Source of the DNA: Lentibacillus siamensis
Lineage (GTDB): Bacteria; Bacillota; Bacilli; Bacillales; Amphibacillaceae
Direction of reading: 5' to 3'
Length of the DNA: 64,000 bases
NCBI RefSeq assembly: GCF_039522605.1
Contig: NZ_BAAADS010000010.1
Coordinates: 1 to 64,000, forward strand
Part shown: positions 1 to 8,462 of the stretch, one piece after another
Layout of the letters: every line of letters starts with the position of its first letter
Position numbering within the stretch: the stretch's first letter is position 1
The notes under the pieces: model-generated
What the model saw: the letters and a program-made list of their open reading frames with translations, nothing else
Database searches by the model: none
What the model was told of the DNA's origin: nothing
Made by a program: the position numbers and the translations under genes

Positions 1-83
1 CAGTTGAATATCGGTTACAATCAGCATAGATTTGCACGATTTTAGTTTGTCTACTTGACAGGGTTATGTGCATGTTGCGAAAA

Positions 84-177
84 CGAGCATAACGCACTTG
101 AAATCGAGCATATACACGATAAAACCGAGCATATCACAACGAAAAACGCGCATAAATCTACGAAAAAAAGTGGCATA
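84..177. repeat. Degenerate 21-bp periodic repeat
   Basis: Near copies of an 8-base core CGAGCATA begin at 84, 105, 126 and 147, an exact 21-base step, each preceded by an A-rich stretch. The fourth copy reads CGCGCATA, and a fifth degenerate copy (GTGGCATA) begins at 170 inside the terminator hairpin. No coding frame explains it. The step is close to two helical turns, so repeated protein binding is possible but not shown. Confidence 0.6.
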
Positions 178-205
178 ACAATAAGCTGTTAATGCCACTT
201 TTTTT
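163..205. terminator. Bidirectional terminator after the aldo/keto reductase gene
   Basis: An A7 run and the arm GTGGCAT are mirrored by ATGCCAC and a T7 run around a short loop. It can form on either strand and lies just beyond the stop codon of the leftward reductase gene. Confidence 0.75.
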
Positions 206-208
206 GTG

Positions 209-1129
209 TCACCGATGATTTGCATATTGAATTGCTTTTGTGATTTGCTGTAAAGCTTCATATGTTTCGTCAGTCAAAGCCTTGGAATGGTCAAATGCAG
301 TATTCTCTGTTACCTGGTCGATTGAGCTTGCGCCAAATACGGCTGAGACAACAGCGGGAGATTTGAGCACATATTTCAGTGCCAGCTCATTAAACGAATG
401 TTCATTACCAAATTGTTCGGCCAGCTTCTGGTTAACTGCTTGAAGCTCTTCATGGGAATAGTCCAGAAATCCATCCTGACCTTTTTTGGCAATCTGTTCA
501 GCCGCTTTATTGCTGAGCATGCCCTTGGCAAGGGGACCTCTGGCCAACACACTGATGTTGTTGGCATGCAGTAAATCAAGTATTTCCTCTTCCGGGCGCC
601 GATCCAGCATATTGTACTGCATCATAACGCCGTCGATATCGGAACGGTTTACGTATTCACGAATGACGTTGGGACGAATGGAAGAGATGCCATATGCGCG
701 AATAACACCTTCCTGTTTAAGCGATTCGAATGCTTCAATCGATTCATCGATAGGGTCGTCAGTGGTTCCGCCGTGAAGCATATAAAAATCGATATAGTCC
801 GTATTTAAACGGCGGAGACTGTCTTTAATACCGTTCCTTATATGTTCCGGTGAAGGATCCCAAAACCAGTCTTTTTTATCCTTGTTAAAATGATTGCCGA
901 CCTTTGATGTTAAAATAATTTGATCCCGCCGATTTTTAATTGCATTACCGACAAGTTCCTCATTGACACCAAAATCATATAAATCAGCGGTATCCAGATG
1001 ATTAACACCAGCGTCCAAAGCAGCATCGATAATATCGTTTGCTTTTTGCTGATCCGTTCCTAAAGACATGCACCCGAGTGTTAATTCGGAAACATATAAA
1101 TCCGATTGACCAAGTTGATTTTTGTTCAT
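209..1129 (-). CDS. yqkF: Aldo/keto reductase (YqkF-like)
   Basis: This 306-residue protein is a cytosolic NADPH-dependent oxidoreductase of the aldo/keto reductase superfamily. The catalytic tetrad is visible: Asp and Tyr in DTADLYDFGVNEE, Lys in LTSKVG and His in YMLHGG. A C-terminal GASSIDQ segment fits the cofactor phosphate-binding loop. A strong ribosome-binding site (CTGGAGGG) precedes the ATG. It is divergent from nudF, the same neighbourhood as yqkF of B. subtilis, which supports that name. The substrate cannot be told from sequence; the family acts on many aldehydes and ketones. Confidence 0.88.
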   Translation of the reverse strand: MNKNQLGQSDLYVSELTLGCMSLGTDQQKANDIIDAALDAGVNHLDTADLYDFGVNEELVGNAIKNRRDQIILTSKVGNHFNKDKKDWFWDPSPEHIRNGIKDSLRRLNTDYIDFYMLHGGTTDDPIDESIEAFESLKQEGVIRAYGISSIRPNVIREYVNRSDIDGVMMQYNMLDRRPEEEILDLLHANNISVLARGPLAKGMLSNKAAEQIAKKGQDGFLDYSHEELQAVNQKLAEQFGNEHSFNELALKYVLKSPAVVSAVFGASSIDQVTENTAFDHSKALTDETYEALQQITKAIQYANHR

Positions 1130-1160
1130 GTCGATCCCTCCAGTAAATGTTCTTATTTAT

Positions 1161-1190
1161 ATTGTAGAAAACTGTTTCCGCTAAATTCAA
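1161..1190 (-). promoter_or_regulatory. Candidate sigma-A promoter of the aldo/keto reductase gene
   Basis: Read leftward, TTGAAT (1185-1190) and TACAAT (1161-1166) are 18 bases apart, about 30 bases upstream of the start codon. Both hexamers are near consensus; no other evidence. Confidence 0.4.
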
Positions 1191-1228
1191 CTAAATAGGT
1201 GTGTTAGAATGAATGGTAGGATGAAAGG

Positions 1229-1786
1229 ATGAACAGCAATATGAAAAAATTTGAAGAAAAAACGATTCGTACGGAACACATATATGATGGAAAGGTCGTT
1301 AAACTGGAGGTGGATGATGTAACACTTCCTGATGGTCAAACAGCGAAAAGGGAACTGCTTAAACATCCGGGTGCAGTAGCAGTCATTCCGATTACCAAGG
1401 ATAAAAAAATTGTGTTTGTTGAACAATACCGTAAGCCGTTGGAAAAATCACTGGTGGAAATCCCGGCAGGAAAACTGGAACCCGGTGAAAGGCCTGAAAT
1501 AACGGCAGTCCGCGAACTGGAGGAAGAGACAGGTTATACGACTAGTGATCTGAAGTTGATCACATCATTTTATACGTCTCCGGGTTTTGCGGATGAAATC
1601 ATGTATATCTATATGACAGAAGATCTGAAACCGCTGAAAGATGCGGTGGCGGGCGATGATGACGAGTTTGTTGAATTGCTTGAATTGACACTGGACGAAG
1701 CAAAACAGTATGCACGGGAACAACGCATTCATGATGCCAAAACAAACTATGCAATCTTGTATCTTGAATCACTGGAAAGGATGTAG
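1229..1786 (+). CDS. nudF: ADP-ribose pyrophosphatase (Nudix hydrolase)
   Basis: The product hydrolyses ADP-ribose to AMP and ribose 5-phosphate in the cytosol. The full Nudix box GX5EX7REUXEEXGU is present at residues 81-102 (starting GKLEPGE, ending RELEEETG) and carries the metal-binding glutamates. The length of 185 residues is normal for the ADP-ribose type. An alternative ATG lies 12 bases downstream at 1241, and either has an acceptable ribosome-binding site. Only three bases separate it from the nuclease gene that follows, so the two are probably co-transcribed, as in B. subtilis. Confidence 0.92.
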   Translation: MNSNMKKFEEKTIRTEHIYDGKVVKLEVDDVTLPDGQTAKRELLKHPGAVAVIPITKDKKIVFVEQYRKPLEKSLVEIPAGKLEPGERPEITAVRELEEETGYTTSDLKLITSFYTSPGFADEIMYIYMTEDLKPLKDAVAGDDDEFVELLELTLDEAKQYAREQRIHDAKTNYAILYLESLERM

Positions 1787-1789
1787 CAA

Positions 1790-2956
1790 ATGCTGAACTC
1801 ATTTTTTGCCGATATGCACATTCATATCGGCAGGGATATGTACAATAAACCGGTGAAAATAACCGGTGCCAAAACATTGACGCTGACAAATATTTTAAAA
1901 GAAGCAAGTCGTAACAAAGGGATACACATGGCAGGGGTAATTGACAGTCAGGCTCCGGCAGTACAGGAAGAAATAAAACAGCTGATTGAGGCAGGCAACG
2001 CATACGAACTGACGGATGGGGGAGTGCGTTTTGAACAGGTAACACTGCTGCCGGGAGCAGAAATTGAAGTCTATGATGAAAATTGCCGCGGCCCCATTCA
2101 TGTACTTTGCTTTTTCCCGACCCTTGCAGCAATCGGGAAATTTACGGAATGGCTGACAGGAAAAATGAAAAACGTTACACTGAGTTCTCAGCGCTATTAT
2201 GGTTCAGCAAAGGAACTGCAATATAAAGTGAAGGAACTTTCCGGGCTATTTATTATCGCGCATGCGTTCACCCCGTTTAAGAGCCTGTATGGAAAAGGGG
2301 TTCGGCAATCATTAAAGGAAGTATTTGATCCCGATTTGATTGATGCTATTGAATTAGGGTTGAGTTCGGATACGATGATGGCTGATCAGATTGCTGAGCT
2401 GCACGATTACACATTTGTATCGAATTCAGATGCGCATTCACTTGCTAAAATCGCGAGGGAGTATCAGCAAATTACGATGGAGGAACCTTCTTTTAAAGAA
2501 TTTGAGTGGGCACTGGGCAATGTTAATGGACGGGGTATCAAACAAAACTTCGGCATGAACCCGCATTTGGGAAAATATTATACAACAGTTTGCAGCCAGT
2601 GCCTCGAGCCATTATCACCTGATGCAGCGCAATGTCATACGTGTCATTCAACTAAAATCATCAAAGGGGTGTACGACCGGATTCAGGAATTGTCCAATGC
2701 GGATGAAAGCAATGTGGAACGGCCGCCATATTTATATCAGGTCCCGTTGGAATATTTGCCGAAGCTTGGTCCCAAAACATTTGAAAAACTGTTATCCCAT
2801 TTTGATACGGAAATGAATGTGATTCATCATGTTCCATTTGAGGAACTGCGGAGAGTCGTTCCGGAAAAACTAGCAGCCTCTATCATACGGATGCGGAAAG
2901 GGGAACTGGAAATAAAAGCCGGTGGTGGTGGCAGGTATGGAAGTGTAACATCCTGA
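1790..2956 (+). CDS. yqxK: PHP-domain endonuclease Q-like protein
   Basis: This 388-residue protein belongs to the YqxK/EndoQ family. The N-terminal PHP domain shows the metal-binding FADMHIHIG motif at residues 6-14, and further histidines are in FIIAHAFTP and NSDAHS. A four-cysteine zinc finger (CSQC and CHTC) lies near residues 267-283. The C terminus has a helix-hairpin-helix-like stretch (LPKLGPKTFEKLL). EndoQ enzymes cut DNA 5' of deaminated bases such as uracil and hypoxanthine, so a role in repair is likely here by homology. It sits between nudF and spoIIM as in B. subtilis. Confidence 0.85.
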   Translation: MLNSFFADMHIHIGRDMYNKPVKITGAKTLTLTNILKEASRNKGIHMAGVIDSQAPAVQEEIKQLIEAGNAYELTDGGVRFEQVTLLPGAEIEVYDENCRGPIHVLCFFPTLAAIGKFTEWLTGKMKNVTLSSQRYYGSAKELQYKVKELSGLFIIAHAFTPFKSLYGKGVRQSLKEVFDPDLIDAIELGLSSDTMMADQIAELHDYTFVSNSDAHSLAKIAREYQQITMEEPSFKEFEWALGNVNGRGIKQNFGMNPHLGKYYTTVCSQCLEPLSPDAAQCHTCHSTKIIKGVYDRIQELSNADESNVERPPYLYQVPLEYLPKLGPKTFEKLLSHFDTEMNVIHHVPFEELRRVVPEKLAASIIRMRKGELEIKAGGGGRYGSVTS

Positions 2957-3051
2957 ATAAATCATCGGGAAAATATCCGCATTTTGGTATTTTTACATGG
3001 TATTCTTCATAGTTTTTAGTAGAGGGGAAAAAAGGACAATGGAGGATTTCA

Positions 3052-3687
3052 ATGTATACCAAACGAACTTTAGCAGTGAATCATGTAAAAGAGCATGCCA
3101 CCATTTATATGTTTATGATTATTTTGTTTTTAACGGGCGTAATTTTCGGAGCAATTATTGTAAACGGTATGAGTTTTGGACAGAAGGAAGGCTTGTTTTT
3201 CTATCTGGAGCGCTTTTTTGGACAGCTTAGTGGCAGTGAGCAAATAAACAATGGTGAAATACTAAAAAGCAGCTTCCTTTATCATGCCAAATATTTAATT
3301 TTACTGTTCATATTAGGGTTGTCTGTTATAGGTCTTCCATTGGTGTGGATTCTCATTTTCCTGAAAGGGCTTGTTGTGGGATTTTCCGTCGGGTTCATTG
3401 TAAATCAGTTGGGGGCAAAAGGACTGTTGCTGGCATCATTATCAATTGCACCGCAGAACTTTCTGATTATACCAGTCTACTTAATTGCCGGAAGTATGGC
3501 GATGATATTCTCATTGACGCTGCTTGGAAAACTGTTTTCAAAAAAGATTTCACAGCCGATTTTCCAGCCGTTTGGCCGTTATATCATGATTTTTTCACTA
3601 TTACTGATCGCCTCATTGGCAGCCGCGTCTCTGGAGGCTTTCGTCGCCAACGAAGCAATGGAAGCATTGGTTGAGTCGTTTTATTAG
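3052..3687 (+). CDS. spoIIM: Stage II sporulation protein M
   Basis: SpoIIM is part of the SpoIID-SpoIIM-SpoIIP complex that remodels septal peptidoglycan so that the mother cell can engulf the forespore. The 211-residue protein is strongly hydrophobic with about five membrane segments (for example residues 18-40 and 83-105). It contains the DUF95-type core LVWILIFLKGLVVGFSVGF. A GGAGG ribosome-binding site lies 7 bases before the ATG. The gene sits upstream of fur, as in other Bacillaceae. A mother-cell sigma-E promoter would be expected, but I could not identify one. Confidence 0.9.
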   Translation: MYTKRTLAVNHVKEHATIYMFMIILFLTGVIFGAIIVNGMSFGQKEGLFFYLERFFGQLSGSEQINNGEILKSSFLYHAKYLILLFILGLSVIGLPLVWILIFLKGLVVGFSVGFIVNQLGAKGLLLASLSIAPQNFLIIPVYLIAGSMAMIFSLTLLGKLFSKKISQPIFQPFGRYIMIFSLLLIASLAAASLEAFVANEAMEALVESFY

Positions 3688-3718
3688 AAGGCTGTTGTTG
3701 CTGTCTAATAGTTGAACT

Positions 3719-4306
3719 AAACTGTGACATTGAAAAAACCAATTACTTTAGTACAGCTTTCTAGCCGCGCCGTTGGAATATACTCGCTTTCACTTTACAG
3801 CATAAGTGCGACATCTGCTCAAAAAAACTATCGCAGTGTCTTCTTGACCGCGGGCAAGTGCCGAGCCCTCCTCAGCTCGTACCTCGCCTGCGGGGACCCC
3901 CTTGCCTAGCTTGTACTTCCCGCAGGAGTCTCGCATATTCCAACGGCTGGTCATGTGTTTTCAACATTTTTCCTTAGCCTATGCACTTTTATTTTAGTAC
4001 GGCAGTTTCGTGTCAAGTGGTAATACGAAACAGTGAACCCATACTTAGCGGAGGAAATACGCGGAGACTCCTGTGGGAGCAGAGGCCTAGATGAGACCCG
4101 CAGCGCGGTAGCGATCTTTTTTGCGAGGAGTGTAACACCACTGAATATGCTTGCAACACGACGAGCACAAGGAGGCTCATCAGCCGCCCACGGTAAAGAA
4201 GACACAGCGAAAGTGACTTTCTTGAGCTGATGTCGCTCTTATGCTGGAAGTGAAAGCGACGTGTATTTCCGCAGCGGTGGTAGAACATCATACTATGTCG
4301 CAGTTT
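3719..4306. repeat. Repeat element with terminal inverted repeats (copy 1)
   Basis: This 588-base non-coding element is bounded by AAACTGTGACAT (3719-3730) and ATGTCGCAGTTT (4295-4306), an inverted pair matching at 11 of 12 positions. It holds two palindromic modules: one bounded by CCGTTGGAATAT and ATATTCCAACGG (about 3771-3944), the other by AGCGGAGGAAATAC and TTTCCGCAGCGG (4047-4278). The right-hand 50 bases match, in reverse complement, the left end of the element at 42366. No open frame resembles a transposase, so it would depend on another element to move, if mobile at all. It fills most of the 842-base gap between spoIIM and fur. Confidence 0.7.
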
Positions 4307-4429
4307 ATGGATATTGTGTAATAACAATATCCTTTTAGAAGACCTGGTATTATCAAATAGAGGGCGCCACAGTTTTCCTGCCATAACGAATATTCCCGAA
4401 TGACTTTATAAAAAATAATTTATATTATA

Positions 4430-4444
4430 TAATAATAATTATCG
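4430..4444 (+). promoter_or_regulatory. Fur-box-like operator upstream of fur
   Basis: TAATAATAATTATCG matches the 7-1-7 Fur-box core TGATAATNATTATCA at 12 of 14 fixed positions. It lies upstream of the PerR-like box and may instead be a second PerR-type site. Confidence 0.45.
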
Positions 4445-4452
4445 ATAACAGT

Positions 4453-4467
4453 TTATAATAATTATAC
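4453..4467 (+). promoter_or_regulatory. PerR box in the fur promoter
   Basis: TTATAATAATTATAC matches the PerR-box consensus TTATAATNATTATAA at 13 of 14 fixed positions and ends 2 bases before the -35 hexamer. In B. subtilis fur is a PerR target, so peroxide-responsive control of fur is the likely meaning. Confidence 0.7.
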
Positions 4468-4468
4468 T

Positions 4469-4497
4469 TTGACACTCGTTATCTATGTGCATATAAT
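4469..4497 (+). promoter_or_regulatory. Sigma-A promoter of fur
   Basis: Consensus TTGACA (4469-4474) and TATAAT (4492-4497) are separated by exactly 17 bases, with the fur start codon 33 bases downstream. Confidence 0.85.
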
Positions 4498-4529
4498 TAT
4501 AGTTGGGGATATCAGGGAGGAGACTTGCC

Positions 4530-4991
4530 ATGGAACATCGAATGGAACAGATTAAAAAACAGCTCCATGCACAAAGCTATAAACTAACTCCGCAACGGGA
4601 AGCTACTGTCAGAGTATTGCTTGAACGTGAAGAAGATCATTTGAGTGCAGAAGAAATATATCTGCTTGTTAAAGAGTTGGCACCTGAAATCGGATTGGCA
4701 ACTGTGTACCGTACATTGGAATTATTATCGGAATTAAAGATTGTGGATAAGATAAATTTTGGTGACGGTGTTTCCCGTTATGACCTTCGCAAAGAGGGAG
4801 CAGAGCATTTTCATCATCATCTTGTCTGTATTGAATGCGGATCGGTCGAAGAAATTGTTGAAGATCTGTTGGAAGATGTTGAAAAAATAGTTGAAAGTGA
4901 CTGGGGATTCCAAGTGAAAGATCACCGCTTGACATTTCACGGACTTTGCAAGCAATGTCAGAAAGCTTCCGTACAAACGGCAACATCATAA
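4530..4991 (+). CDS. fur: Ferric uptake regulator Fur
   Basis: Fur is an iron-sensing dimeric repressor of iron-acquisition genes. The 153-residue product has an N-terminal winged helix (LTPQREATVRVLL, then LATVYRTLELL) and a C-terminal metal and dimer domain. Metal ligands are seen in HFHHHLVCIECG and in the second CxxC, CKQC. The ATG at 4530 is chosen because AGGGAGGAG precedes it at good spacing; an upstream TTG at 4503 has no such signal. Family members PerR and Zur look similar, and the assignment to Fur rests on the spoIIM-fur-yqzK-xerD position. PerR- and Fur-like boxes lie upstream. Confidence 0.9.
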   Translation: MEHRMEQIKKQLHAQSYKLTPQREATVRVLLEREEDHLSAEEIYLLVKELAPEIGLATVYRTLELLSELKIVDKINFGDGVSRYDLRKEGAEHFHHHLVCIECGSVEEIVEDLLEDVEKIVESDWGFQVKDHRLTFHGLCKQCQKASVQTATS

Positions 4992-5002
4992 TGAACCTGA
5001 TT

Positions 5003-5036
5003 GCCTTTTTCTTAACGGGAAAGAGGCTTTTATTTT
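5003..5036 (+). terminator. Terminator after fur
   Basis: GCCTTTTTC (5003-5011) pairs with GAAAGAGGC (5019-5027) around a 7-base loop, followed by a T-rich run. It is 12 bases past the fur stop codon. Confidence 0.8.
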
Positions 5037-5220
5037 GCTGTATAATCTGACGGATAACATGGATTGACTATTAATTGTGTACCCATGTATTTGTTTTTAA
5101 TTTACATTTTCGCCGAGATGGGTTACGTTTGAAACAGCGAATGTAAATGTTTTCAATGTATATTGTGTTCCTTTTACAGCATATCTTTTAACAATAGATA
5201 TGAAAGAGGGGACATGCACA

Positions 5221-5427
5221 ATGAAACAAATGATATGGGATACATTGAAAATTTTTGTCATATTTGCAGCCTGCACATGTTTGTTCTATGTTGGATTGAA
5301 TGTCATGCATGCTGAATATGAGAAGGAACACCGCTATGATCCACCTGAGGGGCCTTCTGTAAAAGTATTTTATGAAGTGGAAGATATCATAAATCGTCTG
5401 GATATATTTTTTCGATTAGGGGAGTAG
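5221..5427 (+). CDS. yqzK: YqzK family protein (DUF4227)
   Basis: This is a 68-residue membrane protein of unknown function with one N-terminal transmembrane helix (about residues 8-27) and a conserved charged tail ending DIFFRLGE. The start at 5221 is chosen because AAAGAGGGG precedes it; an in-frame ATG at 5200 overlaps that ribosome-binding site. The gene ends 5 bases before xerD, so the two are probably co-transcribed. The fur-yqzK-xerD order is usual in Bacillus. Confidence 0.85.
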   Translation: MKQMIWDTLKIFVIFAACTCLFYVGLNVMHAEYEKEHRYDPPEGPSVKVFYEVEDIINRLDIFFRLGE

Positions 5428-5432
5428 CCGTT

Positions 5433-6326
5433 ATGCTAAAATCCGGTATTGAGGATTTTATTCATTATTTACAAGTTGAACGTGGCCTATCTGATAATAC
5501 AATGAAATCCTATCAAAGAGATTTGAACCAATATATGGCTTTCATCGAAAAGCATGTACATAAAAAAAGCTGGAATGATGTGGAACGTAATGACATTATC
5601 GGATTTTTATATGAATTAAATGATAACGGAAAATCAGCGGCCACTATATCGCGGGCAATTTCATCGATTCGCGCCTATCATCAGTTTCTGATCAGGGACC
5701 AAAAAGTGGGCCATGATGCCAGTATCCATATTGAAACTCCCAAAAAAGAACGAAAATTACCGGATGTTTTGTCATCCAATGACGTGGAGAAATTATTGAC
5801 TTTTCGGGTGGACAGTCCATTAAATCTCCGTAACAAAGCGATGTTGGAACTACTCTATGCGTCCGGATTGCGTGTTTCAGAATTAATTGATCTGAAAGTG
5901 AGTGACCTTCATTTGACGATGGGATTTTTACGATGTTACGGAAAAGGTTCAAGAGAAAGAATTGTACCTTTGGGTGATGTCGCGAAAGAAGCGGTTGAAA
6001 AATATCTGCAGGAGGCTCGCGGACTACTGACAAGACGGAAACAGGATGAAAACGCACTGTTTGTTAACCAGCATGGACGTCCGTTATCACGCCAGGGGTT
6101 TTGGAAGATATTGAAGGGAATTGCGAGGAAGTCAGGAATTAAGAAAGAAATAACACCGCATACACTGCGTCACTCATTTGCAACCCATCTGTTGGAAAAT
6201 GGTGCTGATTTACGGTCGGTACAGGAGATGCTTGGACATTCCGATATTTCCACGACGCAGATTTATACACATATAAATAAATCGCGTCTGAAGGATATTT
6301 ATAAATCGTATCATCCAAGGGCATAG
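5433..6326 (+). CDS. xerD: Tyrosine recombinase XerD
   Basis: XerD works with XerC (CodV) at the chromosomal dif site to resolve chromosome dimers. The 297-residue protein has an N-terminal SAM-like DNA-binding domain and a C-terminal catalytic domain. The first catalytic Arg is in ASGLRVSEL (about residue 147), HTLRHSF is near residue 242, the later His is in LGHSDISTTQIYTH, and the nucleophilic Tyr is near residue 277. Length and context match RipX of B. subtilis. No dif site was recognised in the window. Confidence 0.94.
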   Translation: MLKSGIEDFIHYLQVERGLSDNTMKSYQRDLNQYMAFIEKHVHKKSWNDVERNDIIGFLYELNDNGKSAATISRAISSIRAYHQFLIRDQKVGHDASIHIETPKKERKLPDVLSSNDVEKLLTFRVDSPLNLRNKAMLELLYASGLRVSELIDLKVSDLHLTMGFLRCYGKGSRERIVPLGDVAKEAVEKYLQEARGLLTRRKQDENALFVNQHGRPLSRQGFWKILKGIARKSGIKKEITPHTLRHSFATHLLENGADLRSVQEMLGHSDISTTQIYTHINKSRLKDIYKSYHPRA

Positions 6327-6425
6327 GATAGAGTATCTTTTTAAAAGGAGAGGTCAGACATCCTACAACAGAATGAAAATAGTTTATTTTTGATAAGCTG
6401 ATTAATACTTACTGGAGGGATAAAC

Positions 6426-7604
6426 ATGCAAAATTTCAAACGAGTATTTCTGATTGTAATGGACTCAGTAGGCATCGGTGAGGCACCGGATGCGGAACGG
6501 TTCGACGATAAAGGAGCAGACACGCTTGGACATATTGCTGAGCGAATGAATGGTTTGAATATGCCAAATATGGCAAAGCTCGGCTTGAGCAATATCCGGG
6601 AAATCGAAGGAATTGCAATACAGGACAGTCCACAGGCACATTATACAAAAATGCAGGAGGCATCCAATGGAAAGGATACGATGACTGGCCACTGGGAAAT
6701 TATGGGGTTGAACATCCAACAGCCATTCCGCACTTTCCCGGATGGATTCCCGAATGAACTGATTTCGGAGCTGGAAGAACGGACCGGCCGGAAAGTAATT
6801 GGAAATAAACCCGCTTCCGGTACGGTTATCCTGGATGAACTTGGTGCTGAACATATGAAAACCGGTGCGTTAATTGTATATACTTCAGCGGATTCTGTGC
6901 TGCAGATTGCTGCCCATGAAGATATTGTTCCTCTGGACGAATTGTATCAAATCTGTGAAATTGCCCGTGAACTGACACTGGATGAAAAATATATGGTCGG
7001 CCGTGTGATTGCCAGACCCTTTACCGGCCAGCCAGGAGCATTTCAGCGGACAGCAAACAGGCATGATTATGCACTGAAGCCGTTTGGACATACGGTTATG
7101 AATGAACTGGAAAAAACCGGTCATGACGTCATCGCACTCGGTAAAATTTCCGATATTTATGACGGGGAAGGTGTTACTTCTGCGATTCGGACGGCAGATA
7201 ATGAAGACGGCATGACAAAGCTGATCGAATCGATGAGTCAGGATTTCAGCGGCCTCAATTTTTTAAACCTGGTCGACTTTGATGCCAAATATGGACATCG
7301 CCGTGATCCGGAGGGCTATGGAAAAGCGCTGGAAGCATTTGATGCCAGACTTCCGGAAGTATTAAACAGAATGAACGACGATGATTTATTAATTATTACA
7401 GCAGATCACGGAAATGACCCTATCCATCACGGAACCGATCACACACGTGAGTATGTTCCGCTCGTCATTTACCATAATGGCATCGGTAAAGGGAAAGAAT
7501 TGTCGTTAAGGGAAACATTTGCCGATATCGGAGCAACTGTTTCGGATAATTTTAATATAAAAATGCCTGAACACGGTAAAAGCTTTTTAAACGAAATTAA
7601 ATAG
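6426..7604 (+). CDS. deoB: Phosphopentomutase
   Basis: The enzyme interconverts ribose or deoxyribose 1- and 5-phosphates, linking nucleoside breakdown to pentose metabolism. At 392 residues it is full length. It shows the alkaline-phosphatase-superfamily metal motifs DSVGIGEAPDA (residue 12 onward), TMTGHWEIMG and ITADHGNDP (near residue 324). A good GGAGGG ribosome-binding site precedes the ATG. It begins the deoB-pupG-pdp salvage operon. In B. subtilis (drm-pupG) pdp lies elsewhere, so having all three together is a local variation. Confidence 0.95.
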   Translation: MQNFKRVFLIVMDSVGIGEAPDAERFDDKGADTLGHIAERMNGLNMPNMAKLGLSNIREIEGIAIQDSPQAHYTKMQEASNGKDTMTGHWEIMGLNIQQPFRTFPDGFPNELISELEERTGRKVIGNKPASGTVILDELGAEHMKTGALIVYTSADSVLQIAAHEDIVPLDELYQICEIARELTLDEKYMVGRVIARPFTGQPGAFQRTANRHDYALKPFGHTVMNELEKTGHDVIALGKISDIYDGEGVTSAIRTADNEDGMTKLIESMSQDFSGLNFLNLVDFDAKYGHRRDPEGYGKALEAFDARLPEVLNRMNDDDLLIITADHGNDPIHHGTDHTREYVPLVIYHNGIGKGKELSLRETFADIGATVSDNFNIKMPEHGKSFLNEIK

Positions 7605-7621
7605 AAAGTGTGGTAAAGTTC

Positions 7622-8449
7622 ATGAATCTGAACGACGTAAAAGAAGCAGCAGCATTTCTACAGGAAAATATCGAGAGAAAACCGGAAATTGGATTAATAC
7701 TGGGCTCTGGTTTGGGTGTGCTTGCCGACGAAATCGAGAACCCTGTATCAATTGGTTATAAATATATTCCGCATTTTCCGGAATCAACAGTTGCCGGACA
7801 CAAAGGACAACTTGTGGCCGGTACATTGGAGGGACGCCAGGTAATCGCCATGCAGGGCCGGTTCCATTATTATGAAGGATACACGATGCAGCAGGTAACG
7901 TTTCCGGTCAGGGTCATGAAGGCGTTGGGGATTGACTCCATCATCGTTACAAATGCAGCAGGCGGCATCAATAAAACATTCAATCCCGGCGACCTGATGT
8001 TGATTGATGATCATATTAATAATATGGGAGACAACCCGCTGATTGGACCGAATGATAATCAAATGGGAGATCGATTCCCCGACATGTCGAAAGCCTATGA
8101 TACATTATTTCTTGACCATGCCGATAAGTGTGCTGAAAGAATTGGACTGACTATGCAGCACGGGGTATATGTGGGAAATACGGGTCCCGCCTATGAAACA
8201 CCAGCAGAGATAAAGATGTTAAGAGCATTCGGCGGTGATGCGGTCGGAATGTCGACGGTTCCAGAAGTGACTGCCGCTGCTCATTCCGGACTGCGAGTTC
8301 TCGGTATTTCGTGTATTTCGAATATGGCTGCGGGTATTCTTGATCAGCCACTGACCCATGATGAAGTAATTGAAACAACTGAGAAAGTGAAGGAAGATTT
8401 TTTACGATTTGTAAAAGAAATTATCCGTACATTGCCAAATAATGAGTGA
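7622..8449 (+). CDS. pupG: Purine nucleoside phosphorylase I
   Basis: The enzyme phosphorolyses guanosine and inosine type nucleosides to the base and pentose 1-phosphate. Family motifs are GSGLG, TVAGHKGQLVAG, NAAGGINKTF and NTGPAYETPAEI. With the ATG at 7622 it has 275 residues, close to the trimeric PNP family length. A GTG 12 bases upstream is less likely because the GTGTGG Shine-Dalgarno-like stretch overlaps it. It lies 17 bases after deoB and 13 before pdp. Confidence 0.94.
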   Translation: MNLNDVKEAAAFLQENIERKPEIGLILGSGLGVLADEIENPVSIGYKYIPHFPESTVAGHKGQLVAGTLEGRQVIAMQGRFHYYEGYTMQQVTFPVRVMKALGIDSIIVTNAAGGINKTFNPGDLMLIDDHINNMGDNPLIGPNDNQMGDRFPDMSKAYDTLFLDHADKCAERIGLTMQHGVYVGNTGPAYETPAEIKMLRAFGGDAVGMSTVPEVTAAAHSGLRVLGISCISNMAAGILDQPLTHDEVIETTEKVKEDFLRFVKEIIRTLPNNE

Positions 8450-8462
8450 GGATTGATGAATT

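Noticed and set aside
84..177. CRISPR-like array at the left edge
   Set aside because: The repeat core is only 8 bases with a 21-base step and degenerate copies, far shorter than CRISPR repeats and spacers, and no cas genes are present.
1599..2132. Leftward 177-residue open frame overlapping nudF and yqxK
   Set aside because: It lies antisense to two clear genes, has no ribosome-binding site and a Cys/Leu/His-rich composition typical of shadow frames.
4013..4384. Leftward open frames inside the repeat element before fur
   Set aside because: They consist of repeat sequence, show no recognisable family features or good start signal, and overlap each other in different frames.
5110..5160. Loose inverted repeat (TTTACATT and AATGTAAA) between fur and yqzK
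   Set aside because: The arms are AT-rich with a bulge and a long spacer; without conservation data it is likely chance.
5433..6326. Integrase of an integrated element
   Set aside because: The tyrosine recombinase has XerD length and motifs and the conserved fur-yqzK-xerD-deoB context, with no attachment-site duplication noticed.
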